In this document: piece by piece, positions 35,490 through 43,158 of the stretch
Numbering within the stretch: the first letter of the stretch is position 1
Layout of the letters: every line of letters begins with the position of its first letter
Notes under the pieces: generated by a model
Databases searched by the model: none
Seen by the model: only the letters and a program-made list of their open reading frames with translations
Told to the model about the DNA's origin: nothing
DNA from: Inquilinus ginsengisoli_B
Lineage (GTDB): Bacteria; Pseudomonadota; Alphaproteobacteria; DSM-16000; Inquilinaceae
Reading direction: 5' to 3'
NCBI RefSeq assembly: GCF_050434925.1
Contig: NZ_JBNDJK010000001.1
Coordinates: forward strand, 5,456,001-5,520,000
Length of the DNA: 64,000 nucleotides
Position numbers and translations under genes: made by a program

Positions 35490-35819
35490 ATGGGCCAGCG
35501 GCAGCGGTACCGGCGCGCGCCGGCATGGGTGATCGCGGCGATGTGCCTCTGGCCCGCGACGGCGCCGGCGCATGACAGCTGGATCAACCGAGGCCGCTAC
35601 CTCGAATACGGCACCGTCAACCATTGCTGCGGCAACGAGGACTGCTCGGCCTGGCCGCGTGCGGATATCGAGGAGAGCGCCGACGGCTACCGGATCCGCT
35701 CGACCGGCGAATTCGTGCCGCGCTTCAAGGCCCAGAGCAGCGAGGACGGCGAGTACTGGATCTGCCGCAAATCCACGAATGCGATCCGTTGCTTCTTCGC
35801 CCCCTCGCCGGGGACGTAG
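35490..35819 (+). CDS. Small secreted Cys-rich protein of unknown function
   Basis: A 109-residue protein with a Sec signal peptide (RRAPAWVIAAMCLWPATAPAH, cleavage before HDSW). The mature part has HCCGNEDCSAWP, an adjacent Cys pair plus another, and ICRKSTNAIRCFFAP with two more, which suggests disulfides in the periplasm. Similar small proteins opening with AHD and a CCxxxDC motif occur in alphaproteobacteria without a known role. The ATG follows GGAGGGG closely. It stands alone. Confidence 0.75.
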   Translation: MGQRQRYRRAPAWVIAAMCLWPATAPAHDSWINRGRYLEYGTVNHCCGNEDCSAWPRADIEESADGYRIRSTGEFVPRFKAQSSEDGEYWICRKSTNAIRCFFAPSPGT

Positions 35820-35875
35820 CGGCCGGACCGTGAGCTACGCGAATTCCCGGATGGGACCACGGCGTCTTCAACCCA

Positions 35876-36541
35876 TCACCGTCGCCAGACCAGACTACGC
35901 CACGCCGATGATATGCCCCCTCCAGCGGCCATATAACAATCATCGACGCCAATCGCACACACAAATTCGTACCCTCGGCGCTCAATGAAAGCGCGAATTT
36001 CGGAACGAACCGGAAGATAATTATGCTCGACCGTCAGAACGCGAAATCTATACTTGTCATATGGGAAGCTTTGAAGAATCTTCAGCTCCGACCCTTCTGT
36101 ATCCAAGCTCCAATAATCTATCATAGCAGGCGCTCCACATGCCTGGAGCACTGATTGTATGGTGTGCGCTGGCTTTTGTACGGTTGCTGGACGCCCATCG
36201 GTCGCGAGAGGAAGACTGAGTTCGCGAACGGTATATTCTAGATGAATTGGGCTGTATTCATCCACGATGCCGCCGAGCGTGCTTGCCTCCAGGAAATCAA
36301 CAGGCCCGTCACGGTTATAGAGGCAGCAGTTGACGCATTGGCATCGCCGATTATTTATCAGGGCTGCGTAGAATGCGTCGTTGGGCTCAATGCAAATCCC
36401 ATTCCATCCGAAATTCGTCTCCAGCATATAGGTGTTGCTTGCGCGCAATCCATCGGCCGCACCACTATCAAGAAAGAAGCCGCCTCGTTTGCCGCCCAGA
36501 AGGCTGAGAACAAGCTGATCCTGTCCAAATTGCGAGGCCAC
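35876..36541 (-). CDS. FkbM-family methyltransferase
   Basis: A 221-residue protein of the FkbM SAM-dependent methyltransferase family. SAM-binding motif FFLDSGAADGLRASNTYML, then GICIEPN (motif II), and the signature DYWSLDTEGSELKILQSFP. These enzymes methylate hydroxyl groups of sugars or peptides. GTG start is preceded by GGGGA. Base composition is visibly AT-richer than the flanking genes, with AT-ending codons, which suggests transfer. It lies 12 bases after the oxygenase gene, and is the last gene of a three-gene operon with the Gly-Thr repeat protein. Confidence 0.86.
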   Translation of the reverse strand: MASQFGQDQLVLSLLGGKRGGFFLDSGAADGLRASNTYMLETNFGWNGICIEPNDAFYAALINNRRCQCVNCCLYNRDGPVDFLEASTLGGIVDEYSPIHLEYTVRELSLPLATDGRPATVQKPAHTIQSVLQACGAPAMIDYWSLDTEGSELKILQSFPYDKYRFRVLTVEHNYLPVRSEIRAFIERRGYEFVCAIGVDDCYMAAGGGISSAWRSLVWRR

Positions 36542-36553
36542 GGCCGGTCCCCA

Positions 36554-37954
36554 TCAACCGCTGAATCGTCGAATACGGCTCCGCCGAAACGCTGCGGATC
36601 GCCAGGAGCCGTACGCGGCCGAGGGATGCTCCGAAGATCGGGTTCGATGGTGAATATCATCCGTTCGGTCACCATATAGCATCGTGATGTTGATGCGGTG
36701 GTTCTCGTAGCCGGACCGGAAATGCACCTTAGATGTCGCATGAAACAGGTCGGAGTTGAAGATGATCGCGCGGTTTTGCCGGTAGGGTATCGTGATTGAC
36801 TGCGCCCCCTGACGCTTCAAGAACGGCTTAATAATGTCAAGGCGGCCGTTATAGGTTTCAAAATCCCAGTGCGAGGGCGCGTCCACACCGTACACAACCA
36901 TACCGCCCGACAGTGGATCGAGATTGGCGTCGTTGGGAGTTATCCAGAAATTGACGTTCACAGCGGCGAAGTCGGCGTGGACGGTGGCGTCCGCAGGTAG
37001 ATCTTCGCAATTCTTGAAGCCCCACAACTGTCGGAGTGGATATAAGTCACCGATGACTCGCGGGAAGGCGTCTCGTAACTCCTCGGCAATCTGAACCAAA
37101 AGGGGGCATGCAAAGCCCTCGTGGAAAAATGCCCCCAACCGACCATAGGCGTACCGATTAGCGAACCACACGGTTGACTGCAGTGCGAAGGCTCGAACTG
37201 CCTCAAGAGCTGTATCCGTGAGGAAATTGTCAATAATGACGATCCCCGGTGGTCGATCTATGTAAGCGTTCTCAACAGCACGAGCATCCCACTGATCCGA
37301 CAGGGCCCGCGATAGTCGCGGCGTCGGGCGCAGATAGACGATCCGGCCGTACACCTGCCCGATCAGTTCGTCCACCTCACCTTCAAGTGGGACGCGCGCA
37401 TTCTCGTCCATCGCCACGACTTTGGACAAAGCCTGCTCCAGATCTGCAATGATCGAATTGAACTCTTTATCCAGCACCCCGCATTTCAGAAGATAGTAGA
37501 ACTGCGCGATGTCGTGGCGCAGCTTGGCCGCCGAGAGAAATGTCCGCGGCCGCTGGACAGGGTCGGAGATCAATCCGTCTCCCGGCATGGGATACCAACG
37601 GCTGGCGCGCCGCAAGGCGGCGGATATCGCAGCATAGTCCCCGGCGCGTCCAATATTGCGCCGTTGCACCTCGCCCGACACTAGTTGCTGGAGCCAGGCC
37701 AGACCGTCATCTCCCGCTTCCAGCTCATCACGCCAAAGGGTCAGGCTTTCCTGCAGCAATCCTAGCTCGACCAGAAGCACAGCCAAGCTGCGGCGTGCCG
37801 AACGCCGGTCCGGCTGCACCGCGAGAGCCTGCCGATAGCAGTCCGCAGCCTCTGAATAGCGCCTGTCGGCCACCAAACCGTTGGCCAGCGCCTCCCATCG
37901 CTCGGCACCGAACACTTGCTCGACCGTGGGTTGGAGACCGCTCAACGACATCAT
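36554..37954 (-). CDS. TPR/2-oxoglutarate-Fe(II) oxygenase-like protein
   Basis: A 466-residue protein. Residues 15-75 look like a TPR pair (ADRRYSEAADCYRQALAVQPD). Residues 235-430 look like a 2-oxoglutarate-dependent dioxygenase domain: IVIIDNFLTDTALEAVRAFAL opening, iron ligands H326 and D328 in VHADFA, distal H405 in SDLFHAT, and R420 that could bind 2-oxoglutarate. Such enzymes hydroxylate proteins or small molecules. The middle part is not recognised. It lies 20 bases after the repeat-protein gene; one mRNA is likely. The assignment rests on the iron-ligand pattern. Confidence 0.72.
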   Translation of the reverse strand: MMSLSGLQPTVEQVFGAERWEALANGLVADRRYSEAADCYRQALAVQPDRRSARRSLAVLLVELGLLQESLTLWRDELEAGDDGLAWLQQLVSGEVQRRNIGRAGDYAAISAALRRASRWYPMPGDGLISDPVQRPRTFLSAAKLRHDIAQFYYLLKCGVLDKEFNSIIADLEQALSKVVAMDENARVPLEGEVDELIGQVYGRIVYLRPTPRLSRALSDQWDARAVENAYIDRPPGIVIIDNFLTDTALEAVRAFALQSTVWFANRYAYGRLGAFFHEGFACPLLVQIAEELRDAFPRVIGDLYPLRQLWGFKNCEDLPADATVHADFAAVNVNFWITPNDANLDPLSGGMVVYGVDAPSHWDFETYNGRLDIIKPFLKRQGAQSITIPYRQNRAIIFNSDLFHATSKVHFRSGYENHRINITMLYGDRTDDIHHRTRSSEHPSAAYGSWRSAAFRRSRIRRFSG

Positions 37955-37974
37955 CCGGCTCTCCGCGATAGCAG

Positions 37975-39594
37975 CTACTCCGTCTGGGACAGATCCAAGG
38001 CCCCGATGTTCCGCAGCTGTGTGGCATACCCGATCAGCGCCTCAAGGGTGACCAGCACATATCCTCGCGCCAATCCCTCCCAGCCGGAAGACGGGTTGCC
38101 GACGGTGAACGGGCTGCGAGTAATGCCCGTCAAAGTGAATGGTGTCGTACCGGTAGCCGTGCTTCCAAACGTTGAGCCGGTGAACACCGTGCCGGTACCG
38201 GTACCGGTACCCGTCTGCGTAATGAAGGTCGTCAGCGTAATTCCGGTGAAGGTGCCGCCGGTGCCCGTTCCCGTACCGGTACCCGTTCCTGTCCCGGTAC
38301 CCGTTCCCGTCCCCGTCCCGGTGCCCGTTCCCGTTCCGGTGCCCGTTCCCGTCCCGGTGCCCGTTCCCGTCCCGGTGCCCGTTCCCGTCCCGGTGCCCGT
38401 TCCCGTCCCGGTGCCCGTTCCCGTACCGGTGCCCGTTCCTGTCCCGGTGCCCGTTCCTGTCCCGGTGCCTGTTCCTGTCCCGGTGCCCGTTCCTGTCCCG
38501 GTGCCCGTTCCCGTCCCGGTGCCCGTCCCTGTCCCGGTGTCGGTGCCTGTCTGGAACCCATCCTCGGTGGCCGTGCCGGTGAACGTGCCACCCAATGTTC
38601 CGGTGCCGGTGAATGTCCCTCCCTCGGTGGCCGTCCCGGTGAAGGTGCCCCCCTCCGTGGCCGTCCCGGTGACCGTCCCGCCCAATGTTCCGGTGCCGGT
38701 GAATGTCCCTCCCTCGGTGGCCGTCCCGGTGAAGGTGCCCCCCTCCGTGGCCGTCCCGGTGACCGTCCCGCCCAGTGTCCCGGTGCCGGTGAATGTCCCT
38801 CCCTCGGTGGCCGTCCCGGTGAAGGTGCCCCCCTCCGTGGCCGTGCCGGTGAACGTCCCGCCCAGTGTCCCGGTGCCGGTGAATGTCCCTCCCTCGGTGG
38901 CCGTCCCGGTGAAGGTGCCCCCCTCCGTGGCCGTCGCGGTGAACGTCCCGCCCAGTGTCTCGGTGCCGGTGAATGTCCCTCCCTCGGTGGCCGTCCCGGT
39001 GAAGGTGCCCCCCTCCGTGGCCGTCCCGGTGAAGGTCTTCCTCTCAGTGGCTATGCCGGTGAGCGTCTCTGTAAGAACGCCGCCCTTGACGGTCGTGCCG
39101 GCCAAAGTCCCAGCAGCGGCGCCCGTCACGGGATTGTCAGGAGTAAAGATCCCACTCGGACCGAAAATCACATGGAGCAGTTCGTCTCGGATGCTGAGCG
39201 TCGCAGCAGGCTCGCCCGCCGCCCGGATAAGGGCCGTGACAATGTAGTGATCTCCGGAAGCAGCCATGGCCCGGCTGAACTCTCGCAAGAACTCTTCTTG
39301 GCTCGGCGCCTTTTGACGGTACACATGAGCACAGCTTCGCAGCCAATCCAGCAATTTAGAGCTACTGGCAATGGAATAGATCAAATAATTTCGAACAGAT
39401 GCGACCTGTTCAGGCAGACGCTCTCCTTCAAGATACTCTGCCAAAACCTGCGCGGGATCGGTAATAAACTGTTCCCGCAGCAGGAAATCACTCGTCATGG
39501 CTTTGAACAGAGCATCAATGCGCCGCGTCATGGAAGCCCGTCGCAACAGGGTCGATTCGCGCGCTGAACGCAGATCACGGTCCTGCCCCTGCAT
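37975..39594 (-). CDS. Gly-Thr repeat protein with N-terminal helical domain
   Basis: A 539-residue protein, unrecognised. Residues 22-150 are a helical globular domain (RIDALFKAMTSDFLLREQF, ITDPAQVLAEYLEGERLPEQ). Residues 187-346 are 16 repeats of ten residues, consensus GTFTGTATEG, in a 30-residue supercycle of two TATEG units and one T[GE]TLG unit. Residues 352-445 are almost pure Gly-Thr dipeptide. The final 94 residues end in a short helix (YVLVTLEALIGYATQLRN). Thr falls on every second residue, giving one Thr-lined face in a beta conformation. No signal peptide. GAGG precedes the ATG, and a strong promoter lies upstream. Confidence 0.75.
   Translation of the reverse strand: MQGQDRDLRSARESTLLRRASMTRRIDALFKAMTSDFLLREQFITDPAQVLAEYLEGERLPEQVASVRNYLIYSIASSSKLLDWLRSCAHVYRQKAPSQEEFLREFSRAMAASGDHYIVTALIRAAGEPAATLSIRDELLHVIFGPSGIFTPDNPVTGAAAGTLAGTTVKGGVLTETLTGIATERKTFTGTATEGGTFTGTATEGGTFTGTETLGGTFTATATEGGTFTGTATEGGTFTGTGTLGGTFTGTATEGGTFTGTATEGGTFTGTGTLGGTVTGTATEGGTFTGTATEGGTFTGTGTLGGTVTGTATEGGTFTGTATEGGTFTGTGTLGGTFTGTATEDGFQTGTDTGTGTGTGTGTGTGTGTGTGTGTGTGTGTGTGTGTGTGTGTGTGTGTGTGTGTGTGTGTGTGTGTGTGTGTGTGTGTGTGTGTGTGTGTGTGTGGTFTGITLTTFITQTGTGTGTGTVFTGSTFGSTATGTTPFTLTGITRSPFTVGNPSSGWEGLARGYVLVTLEALIGYATQLRNIGALDLSQTE
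38260..38541 (-). repeat. 18-base tandem repeats coding for the Gly-Thr dipeptide tract
   Basis: On the + strand a GGTGCCCGTTCCCGTCCC-like unit recurs every 18 bases with single-base changes (C/T, A/C). It keeps the frame and codes for (Gly-Thr)3 on the minus strand. Such a tract is prone to expansion and contraction by slippage. Confidence 0.88.
38557..39036 (-). repeat. 30-base/90-base tandem repeats in the Gly-Thr repeat gene
   Basis: Sixteen 30-base units arranged in near-identical 90-base blocks, for example the recurring CCCTCCCTCGGTGGCCGTCC and CCCCCCTCCGTGGCCGTCCC segments. Differences between blocks are mostly synonymous or swap Phe/Val and Gly/Ala/Glu, which suggests selection on the protein. 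Confidence 0.88.
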
Positions 39595-39642
39595 ATCGAA
39601 CCTCGACTATCGGGAGCGAAGAATATCCACCGGCTTGAGAAA

Positions 39643-39671
39643 ATTATCTCAGCTAAAAGGCGCCATGGCAA
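39643..39671 (-). promoter_or_regulatory. Predicted sigma-70 promoter of the repeat-protein operon
   Basis: Reading the minus strand, TTGCCA (39671-39666), 17-base spacer, GATAAT (39648-39643). Both boxes are close to consensus in a locally AT-rich stretch, 48 bases before the repeat-protein ATG. Confidence 0.65.
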
Positions 39672-39825
39672 CGGACACTCTCGGCACGTTCCTGGACCCA
39701 TACCGTTACGAGACCGCTCACTGGCGTAGATGCGCTCCAAGGACGCGTCGTCCCGAGCGGCCAACCGCATCGGGTAGCCCGCTCCGGCAGCTCTCGGGCT
39801 GCCGCCGACGCCATATCAGGGAAAA

Positions 39826-39901
39826 TGGTGCCCAGGGACGGAGTCGAACCGCCGACACGGGGATTTTCAATCCCCTGCTCTACCAACTGAGCTACCTGGG
39901 C
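39826..39901 (-). tRNA. tRNA-Phe (GAA)
   Basis: A complete 76-base tRNA with encoded CCA. Acceptor GCCCAGG pairs with CCTGGGC; D arm GCTC...GAGC; anticodon stem GGGGA/TCCCC with loop TTGAAAA, anticodon GAA; T arm with GTTCGACTC. Its 3' end faces the lower-GC repeat-protein operon. Confidence 0.97.
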
Positions 39902-39956
39902 GCCGTTGGCTCCGCAGTGCGGAGGCCGTGCTTATAGGAAACCGGACGCCGGCTGT

Positions 39957-40151
39957 CTAGCGCTGATCTTCATCCGGCTGCAATGTTTCTTCGGCCTCGT
40001 CCTCGGGCTTCACCGGAACCGTGTAAGCCTCGGAAAACCAATGGCCGAGATCGATGTCGGCGCAGCGGCGCGAGCAGAACGGACGGTATTGCTGCACCGT
40101 CGGCTTGCGGCAGATCGGGCAGCGCCCCTTGGTCTCTGTGATCGTGGTCAT
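39957..40151 (-). CDS. yacG: DNA gyrase inhibitor YacG, zinc protein
   Basis: A 64-residue protein with the YacG four-Cys zinc site: CPIC near residue 11 and CSRRC near 26, then ADIDLGHWFSEAYTVP, the family's gyrase-contact segment. In E. coli YacG binds GyrB and blocks DNA binding. The start at 40151 fits the family length. It lies between the RNase G-like gene and tRNA-Phe, the usual place in alphaproteobacteria. Confidence 0.93.
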   Translation of the reverse strand: MTTITETKGRCPICRKPTVQQYRPFCSRRCADIDLGHWFSEAYTVPVKPEDEAEETLQPDEDQR

Positions 40152-40199
40152 GGCTCTCAGAATCGGGTCTTTGGCGCGCGGCTTCAAGCCCGCAAGGGG

Positions 40200-41282
40200 T
40201 CAGGTGTGGACGACATCGGCCAGGGCCTGGCCGCGCCGCTCGCGCGCCAGCTCGGCCAGGCCCAGCGGCGACAGGGATTCGCTCAGTTGCACCCGCAGCG
40301 GATCGTCGACCAGGGCGCCGCGGAAGGCATTCAGCAGGGCCGCGCGGTCGCCGCCGCGGCGCATCGAGATGAAATCGACCACCACCGTGCCGCCGATGTT
40401 GCGCAGCCGCAGCTGGCGGGCGATCTCCACCGCCGCCTCGCGGTTGGCGCGGACATGGTCGGGCGCCCGGCCGCCATCGACATCGATCGCGGTCAGCGCC
40501 CGGGTCGCCTCGATGGTGATGCTGCCGCCAGAGGGCAGCGGGACGGTCGGGCTCAGCAGCGTGTCCAGGGCGTCGCCCAGCGGCGCCGCGCCGGCGGCGA
40601 TACGGGCGGCGAGATCGGGCACCGCGGCCGTGGCCCAGCGCTGCAGCGGCGGCAGCAGGGCGGCGCCGTCGATGACGATTCGGGCAGCGTCCGGATGGTC
40701 CAGGATCAGCCGGCGGGCGGCGCCCGGCGCCGGCTCCAGCAGCGCCGGGGCGCGGGTGGCCTCGGCCCGGTCGGCGATCGCCTCCCAGCGCCGCGCCAGC
40801 CGTGTCGCCTCGTCCAGCACCGCGTCGACCGCCATGCCGGCACTGGCGGCGCGCACGATCCAGCCGCCCTCCAGCCGCTGCTGCCACTCGCGCTTCGCCG
40901 CGGGGCCGAGGCGGCTCGATACCGCGACGCTGGAGGAGAACGGCAGATGGATCAGCCCGGCGCCGGGCAGCGCCACGTCGCGCGTCGCCTCGGCCCCCTT
41001 CTCGCCCCGGGGGTCGGCGACGATCTGGACGATTACCGGCGCACCGGCGCGCAGCGAGTCGGCGTCCGGCCCGCGCAGCGGCAGGAAGGCGCTGCGGCCG
41101 GTGCCGATGTCGAGGAAGGCGGCCGCCGAGACGCGGTCGATCTTCTCGACCCTGGCCAGCACCACCGCGCCGGCCAGGCTGGGCCGGGACAGGCGCTCCG
41201 CGGCCAGGTCGGTCAGGCGGCCGTCGATCACCACGCCGGCCAGCAGCACGCCGTCCGTAGAGGTGATCTCGACCGTCTTCAC
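40200..41282 (-). CDS. Ribonuclease E/G family protein (short alphaproteobacterial type)
   Basis: A 360-residue RNase E/G-like protein, shorter than E. coli Rng. The catalytic aspartates are in TAIDVDGGRAP and GGTVVVDFISMR, as in RNase E; an S1-like region is at the N-terminus (AAAFLDIGTGRSAFLPL). The zinc-link Cys motif of RNase E is not seen. Probably an RNA-processing endonuclease. GTG start overlaps the maf stop (GTGA). Part of the maf-rng-yacG block. Confidence 0.87.
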   Translation of the reverse strand: MKTVEITSTDGVLLAGVVIDGRLTDLAAERLSRPSLAGAVVLARVEKIDRVSAAAFLDIGTGRSAFLPLRGPDADSLRAGAPVIVQIVADPRGEKGAEATRDVALPGAGLIHLPFSSSVAVSSRLGPAAKREWQQRLEGGWIVRAASAGMAVDAVLDEATRLARRWEAIADRAEATRAPALLEPAPGAARRLILDHPDAARIVIDGAALLPPLQRWATAAVPDLAARIAAGAAPLGDALDTLLSPTVPLPSGGSITIEATRALTAIDVDGGRAPDHVRANREAAVEIARQLRLRNIGGTVVVDFISMRRGGDRAALLNAFRGALVDDPLRVQLSESLSPLGLAELARERRGQALADVVHT

Positions 41283-41869
41283 CAGCGATAGCCGGCGCCG
41301 CCGAGCAGCTGCGAGGTCTCGAACAGCGGCAGGCCCACGATGTTGGAGTAGGAGCCGTCGATGGCCCGGATCAGCGCCGCCGCCCGCCCCTGGATGGCAT
41401 AGCCGCCGGCCTTGCCGCGACCCTCGCCCGAGGCGACATAGGCGTCGATCTCGGCCGGGGTCAAGCGCTTGAAGATCACGCTGCTCTGGACCAGGCGCTG
41501 GCGCATGGTGCCGTCCGGCGCGATCAGGCAGACGCCGCCATGGACGCGGTGGCGCCGGCCGGACAGCAGCTCCAGGCACTGCCGCAGCTCGGAATCGGTC
41601 TCGGCCTTGGGCAGGATCCTCCGGCCGCAGCCGACCACGGTGTCGGCCGCCAGGATGAAGGCGCCGGGCACCTGGGCCCGAATCGCCTCTGCCTTGGCCT
41701 GGGCCAGGCGCCTGGCGTGCGGGCCGGGCAGCTCGCGCTTCAGCGGGGTTTCGTCGAGATCGGCGGGCAGGACCTGGTCCGGCACGATGCCGATCTGGCG
41801 CAATAAATCGAGACGCCTCGGCGAAGCCGAGGCGAGAACAAGCACGTCGACCGTGCCCTGACCGGGCAC
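41279..41869 (-). CDS. maf: Maf-family nucleoside triphosphate pyrophosphatase
   Basis: A 196-residue Maf protein that hydrolyses non-canonical or modified nucleotides (house-cleaning; also linked to septum control). LVLASASPRRLDLLRQIG is the family opening, ILAADTVV holds the metal-binding Asp, and GKAGGYAIQGRAAALI and IVGLPLF are the later conserved motifs. It lies 5 bases downstream of infA and overlaps the RNase gene start. Confidence 0.95.
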   Translation of the reverse strand: MPGQGTVDVLVLASASPRRLDLLRQIGIVPDQVLPADLDETPLKRELPGPHARRLAQAKAEAIRAQVPGAFILAADTVVGCGRRILPKAETDSELRQCLELLSGRRHRVHGGVCLIAPDGTMRQRLVQSSVIFKRLTPAEIDAYVASGEGRGKAGGYAIQGRAAALIRAIDGSYSNIVGLPLFETSQLLGGAGYRW

Positions 41870-41874
41870 GGCAG

Positions 41875-42093
41875 TTACTTGAAGCGGAAGGTGATGCGAC
41901 CCTTGGTCAGGTCGTACGGAGTCATCTCGACATTGACCCGGTCACCCGCCAACACCCGGATGCGGTTCTTGCGCATCTTGCCCGAGGTGTGCGCGAGAAC
42001 TTCGTGGTCGTTGTCCAGCTTCACCCGGAACATCGCATTCGGGAGCAGCTCGGTCACGGTGCCCGAGAACTCGATCAAATCTTCCTTGGCCAT
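41875..42093 (-). CDS. infA: Translation initiation factor IF-1
   Basis: A 72-residue IF-1 with the OB-fold sequence MAKEDLIEFSGTVTELLPN, FRVKLDNDHEVLAHTSGKMRKNRIRVLAGD and the end LTKGRITFRFK. It binds the ribosomal A site during initiation. An essential gene, an excellent anchor for the reading direction of this block. Confidence 0.98.
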   Translation of the reverse strand: MAKEDLIEFSGTVTELLPNAMFRVKLDNDHEVLAHTSGKMRKNRIRVLAGDRVNVEMTPYDLTKGRITFRFK

Positions 42094-42210
42094 CCAAACT
42101 CGCCATGTTGAGAATCCGCCCAAGAAGTGGGCGACCGGACTTGCCGGGTCAAGAAATTTGTGCGGTTTCGCGCCGCGCTTCGGCTATTCACCGGGTCCGC
42201 AAGACGATTA

Positions 42211-42657
42211 TCACGCCCGTTCCTGCGCCAGATCGCCGAAACGCTCGCGGATGCGGGCCAGCAGCATGTCGCGGACCTGGCGGAAGGCGGCCAGCCGGAC
42301 CTCGCGGTTGCCCTCGATCGCGGTCGGGTCGAAGGTGTTCCAGAACTCGAGATCGCAGGCGGTGGTGCGGGTCATCTCCACCGCCCGGTGCTGGGCCTCG
42401 GGCGACAGCGAGATCACCAGGTCGAAATTGTCGTCTTCGAGATCGTCGAAGGCTTTCGGGCGATGCCGGCTGAGATCGATGCCGATCTCCTTCATCACCG
42501 CCACAGCGAAGGGGTCGGGCTCGGGCTCCTCCAGCCGCACCCCGACGCTGTCGACGAAGATGCGCGACCCCGCCACATGCTTCAGGATCGCCTCCGCCAT
42601 CGGCGACCGGATCGCATTCTGGGTGCAGGCGAAGAGGACGCTGGTCGGCCCCGCCAT
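42211..42657 (-). CDS. Low-molecular-weight phosphotyrosine phosphatase family protein
   Basis: A 148-residue protein. The CX5R phosphate loop is at 11-17 (CTQNAIRS), followed by PMAEAILKH; the general-acid Asp is in FWNTFDPTAIEG. This subgroup is regularly found next to infA in alphaproteobacteria and is sometimes called an ArsC-like phosphatase; true substrate unknown. The Asn after CTQ replaces the usual Gly/Asn of CxGNxCRS. It ends 117 bases before infA and starts 3 bases after the UPF0262 gene. Confidence 0.88.
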   Translation of the reverse strand: MAGPTSVLFACTQNAIRSPMAEAILKHVAGSRIFVDSVGVRLEEPEPDPFAVAVMKEIGIDLSRHRPKAFDDLEDDNFDLVISLSPEAQHRAVEMTRTTACDLEFWNTFDPTAIEGNREVRLAAFRQVRDMLLARIRERFGDLAQERA

Positions 42658-42660
42658 CGC

Positions 42661-43158
42661 TCACCCGCGGATCTGCAGGACGCAGAGCAGCGTGAACAGC
42701 CGCCGCGCCGTCTGATGGTCGATCGCGATCCGCTCGGCCAGCCGCTCGCCGAGCATGACCGAGCCTTCGTCATGCAGCCCGCGCCGGCCCATGTCGATCG
42801 CCTCGATCTTCGACGGCGGCGCGGTCTTGATCGCGGCGTAGTAGGTTTCGCAGACCAGGAAATAGTCCTTGATGATCCGGCGGAAGGGCTGGACCGGCAG
42901 GGCCACCCGCTCGGGCTCGGCTGCGGTTCCATCTCCGGCCGTGATCTCGAAGATCAGCCGGTTCTCCTCCATGCGCAGGCGCAGGCGGTAGGGTCCGGCC
43001 GGGCCCTGGACCAGGCGGAAGCTGTTCTGCTCGATCAAGTCGTGGATCGCCACCCGGCGCTCATGCGCCACCTCCGGCGACCGGCGGACGGCGGCGCTCT
43101 CGTCGATCACGACCTCGACGAGGCGCCCCTCCTCCGCATCGCCGGCCGCGCCGCTCAT
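42661..43158 (-). CDS. UPF0262 family protein
   Basis: A 165-residue protein of the UPF0262 family, restricted to alphaproteobacteria and without a known function. Conserved segments are ERRVAIHDLIEQNSFRL, RLRMEENRLIFEI, RRIIKDYFLVCETYYAAIKTAPPSKIEAIDMGRRGLHDEGS. It starts 4 bases inside the end of hisD and ends just before the phosphatase gene, the conserved arrangement. Confidence 0.94.
   Translation of the reverse strand: MSGAAGDAEEGRLVEVVIDESAAVRRSPEVAHERRVAIHDLIEQNSFRLVQGPAGPYRLRLRMEENRLIFEITAGDGTAAEPERVALPVQPFRRIIKDYFLVCETYYAAIKTAPPSKIEAIDMGRRGLHDEGSVMLGERLAERIAIDHQTARRLFTLLCVLQIRG

Noticed and set aside
38165..39040. CRISPR-like regular repeats
   Set aside because: Units of 18, 30 and 90 bases are directly adjacent, without unique spacers, and are coding in one frame. 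No cas gene is present.
37916..39247. A + strand open frame of 443 codons rich in Val-Pro dipeptides opposite the Gly-Thr repeat gene
   Set aside because: It is the complement of the Gly-Thr codons. The minus strand has a promoter, a ribosome site, a globular N-terminal domain and co-directional neighbours; the + frame has none of these.
35300..39960. Integrase or transposase remnants around the lower-GC block
   Set aside because: No Tyr-recombinase or DDE motif in any frame that I can recognise, and no clear terminal repeats.
40054..41472. A Ser/Arg-rich + strand frame of 472 codons
   Set aside because: Shadow of the RNase G-like, maf and yacG genes, which have clear family motifs.
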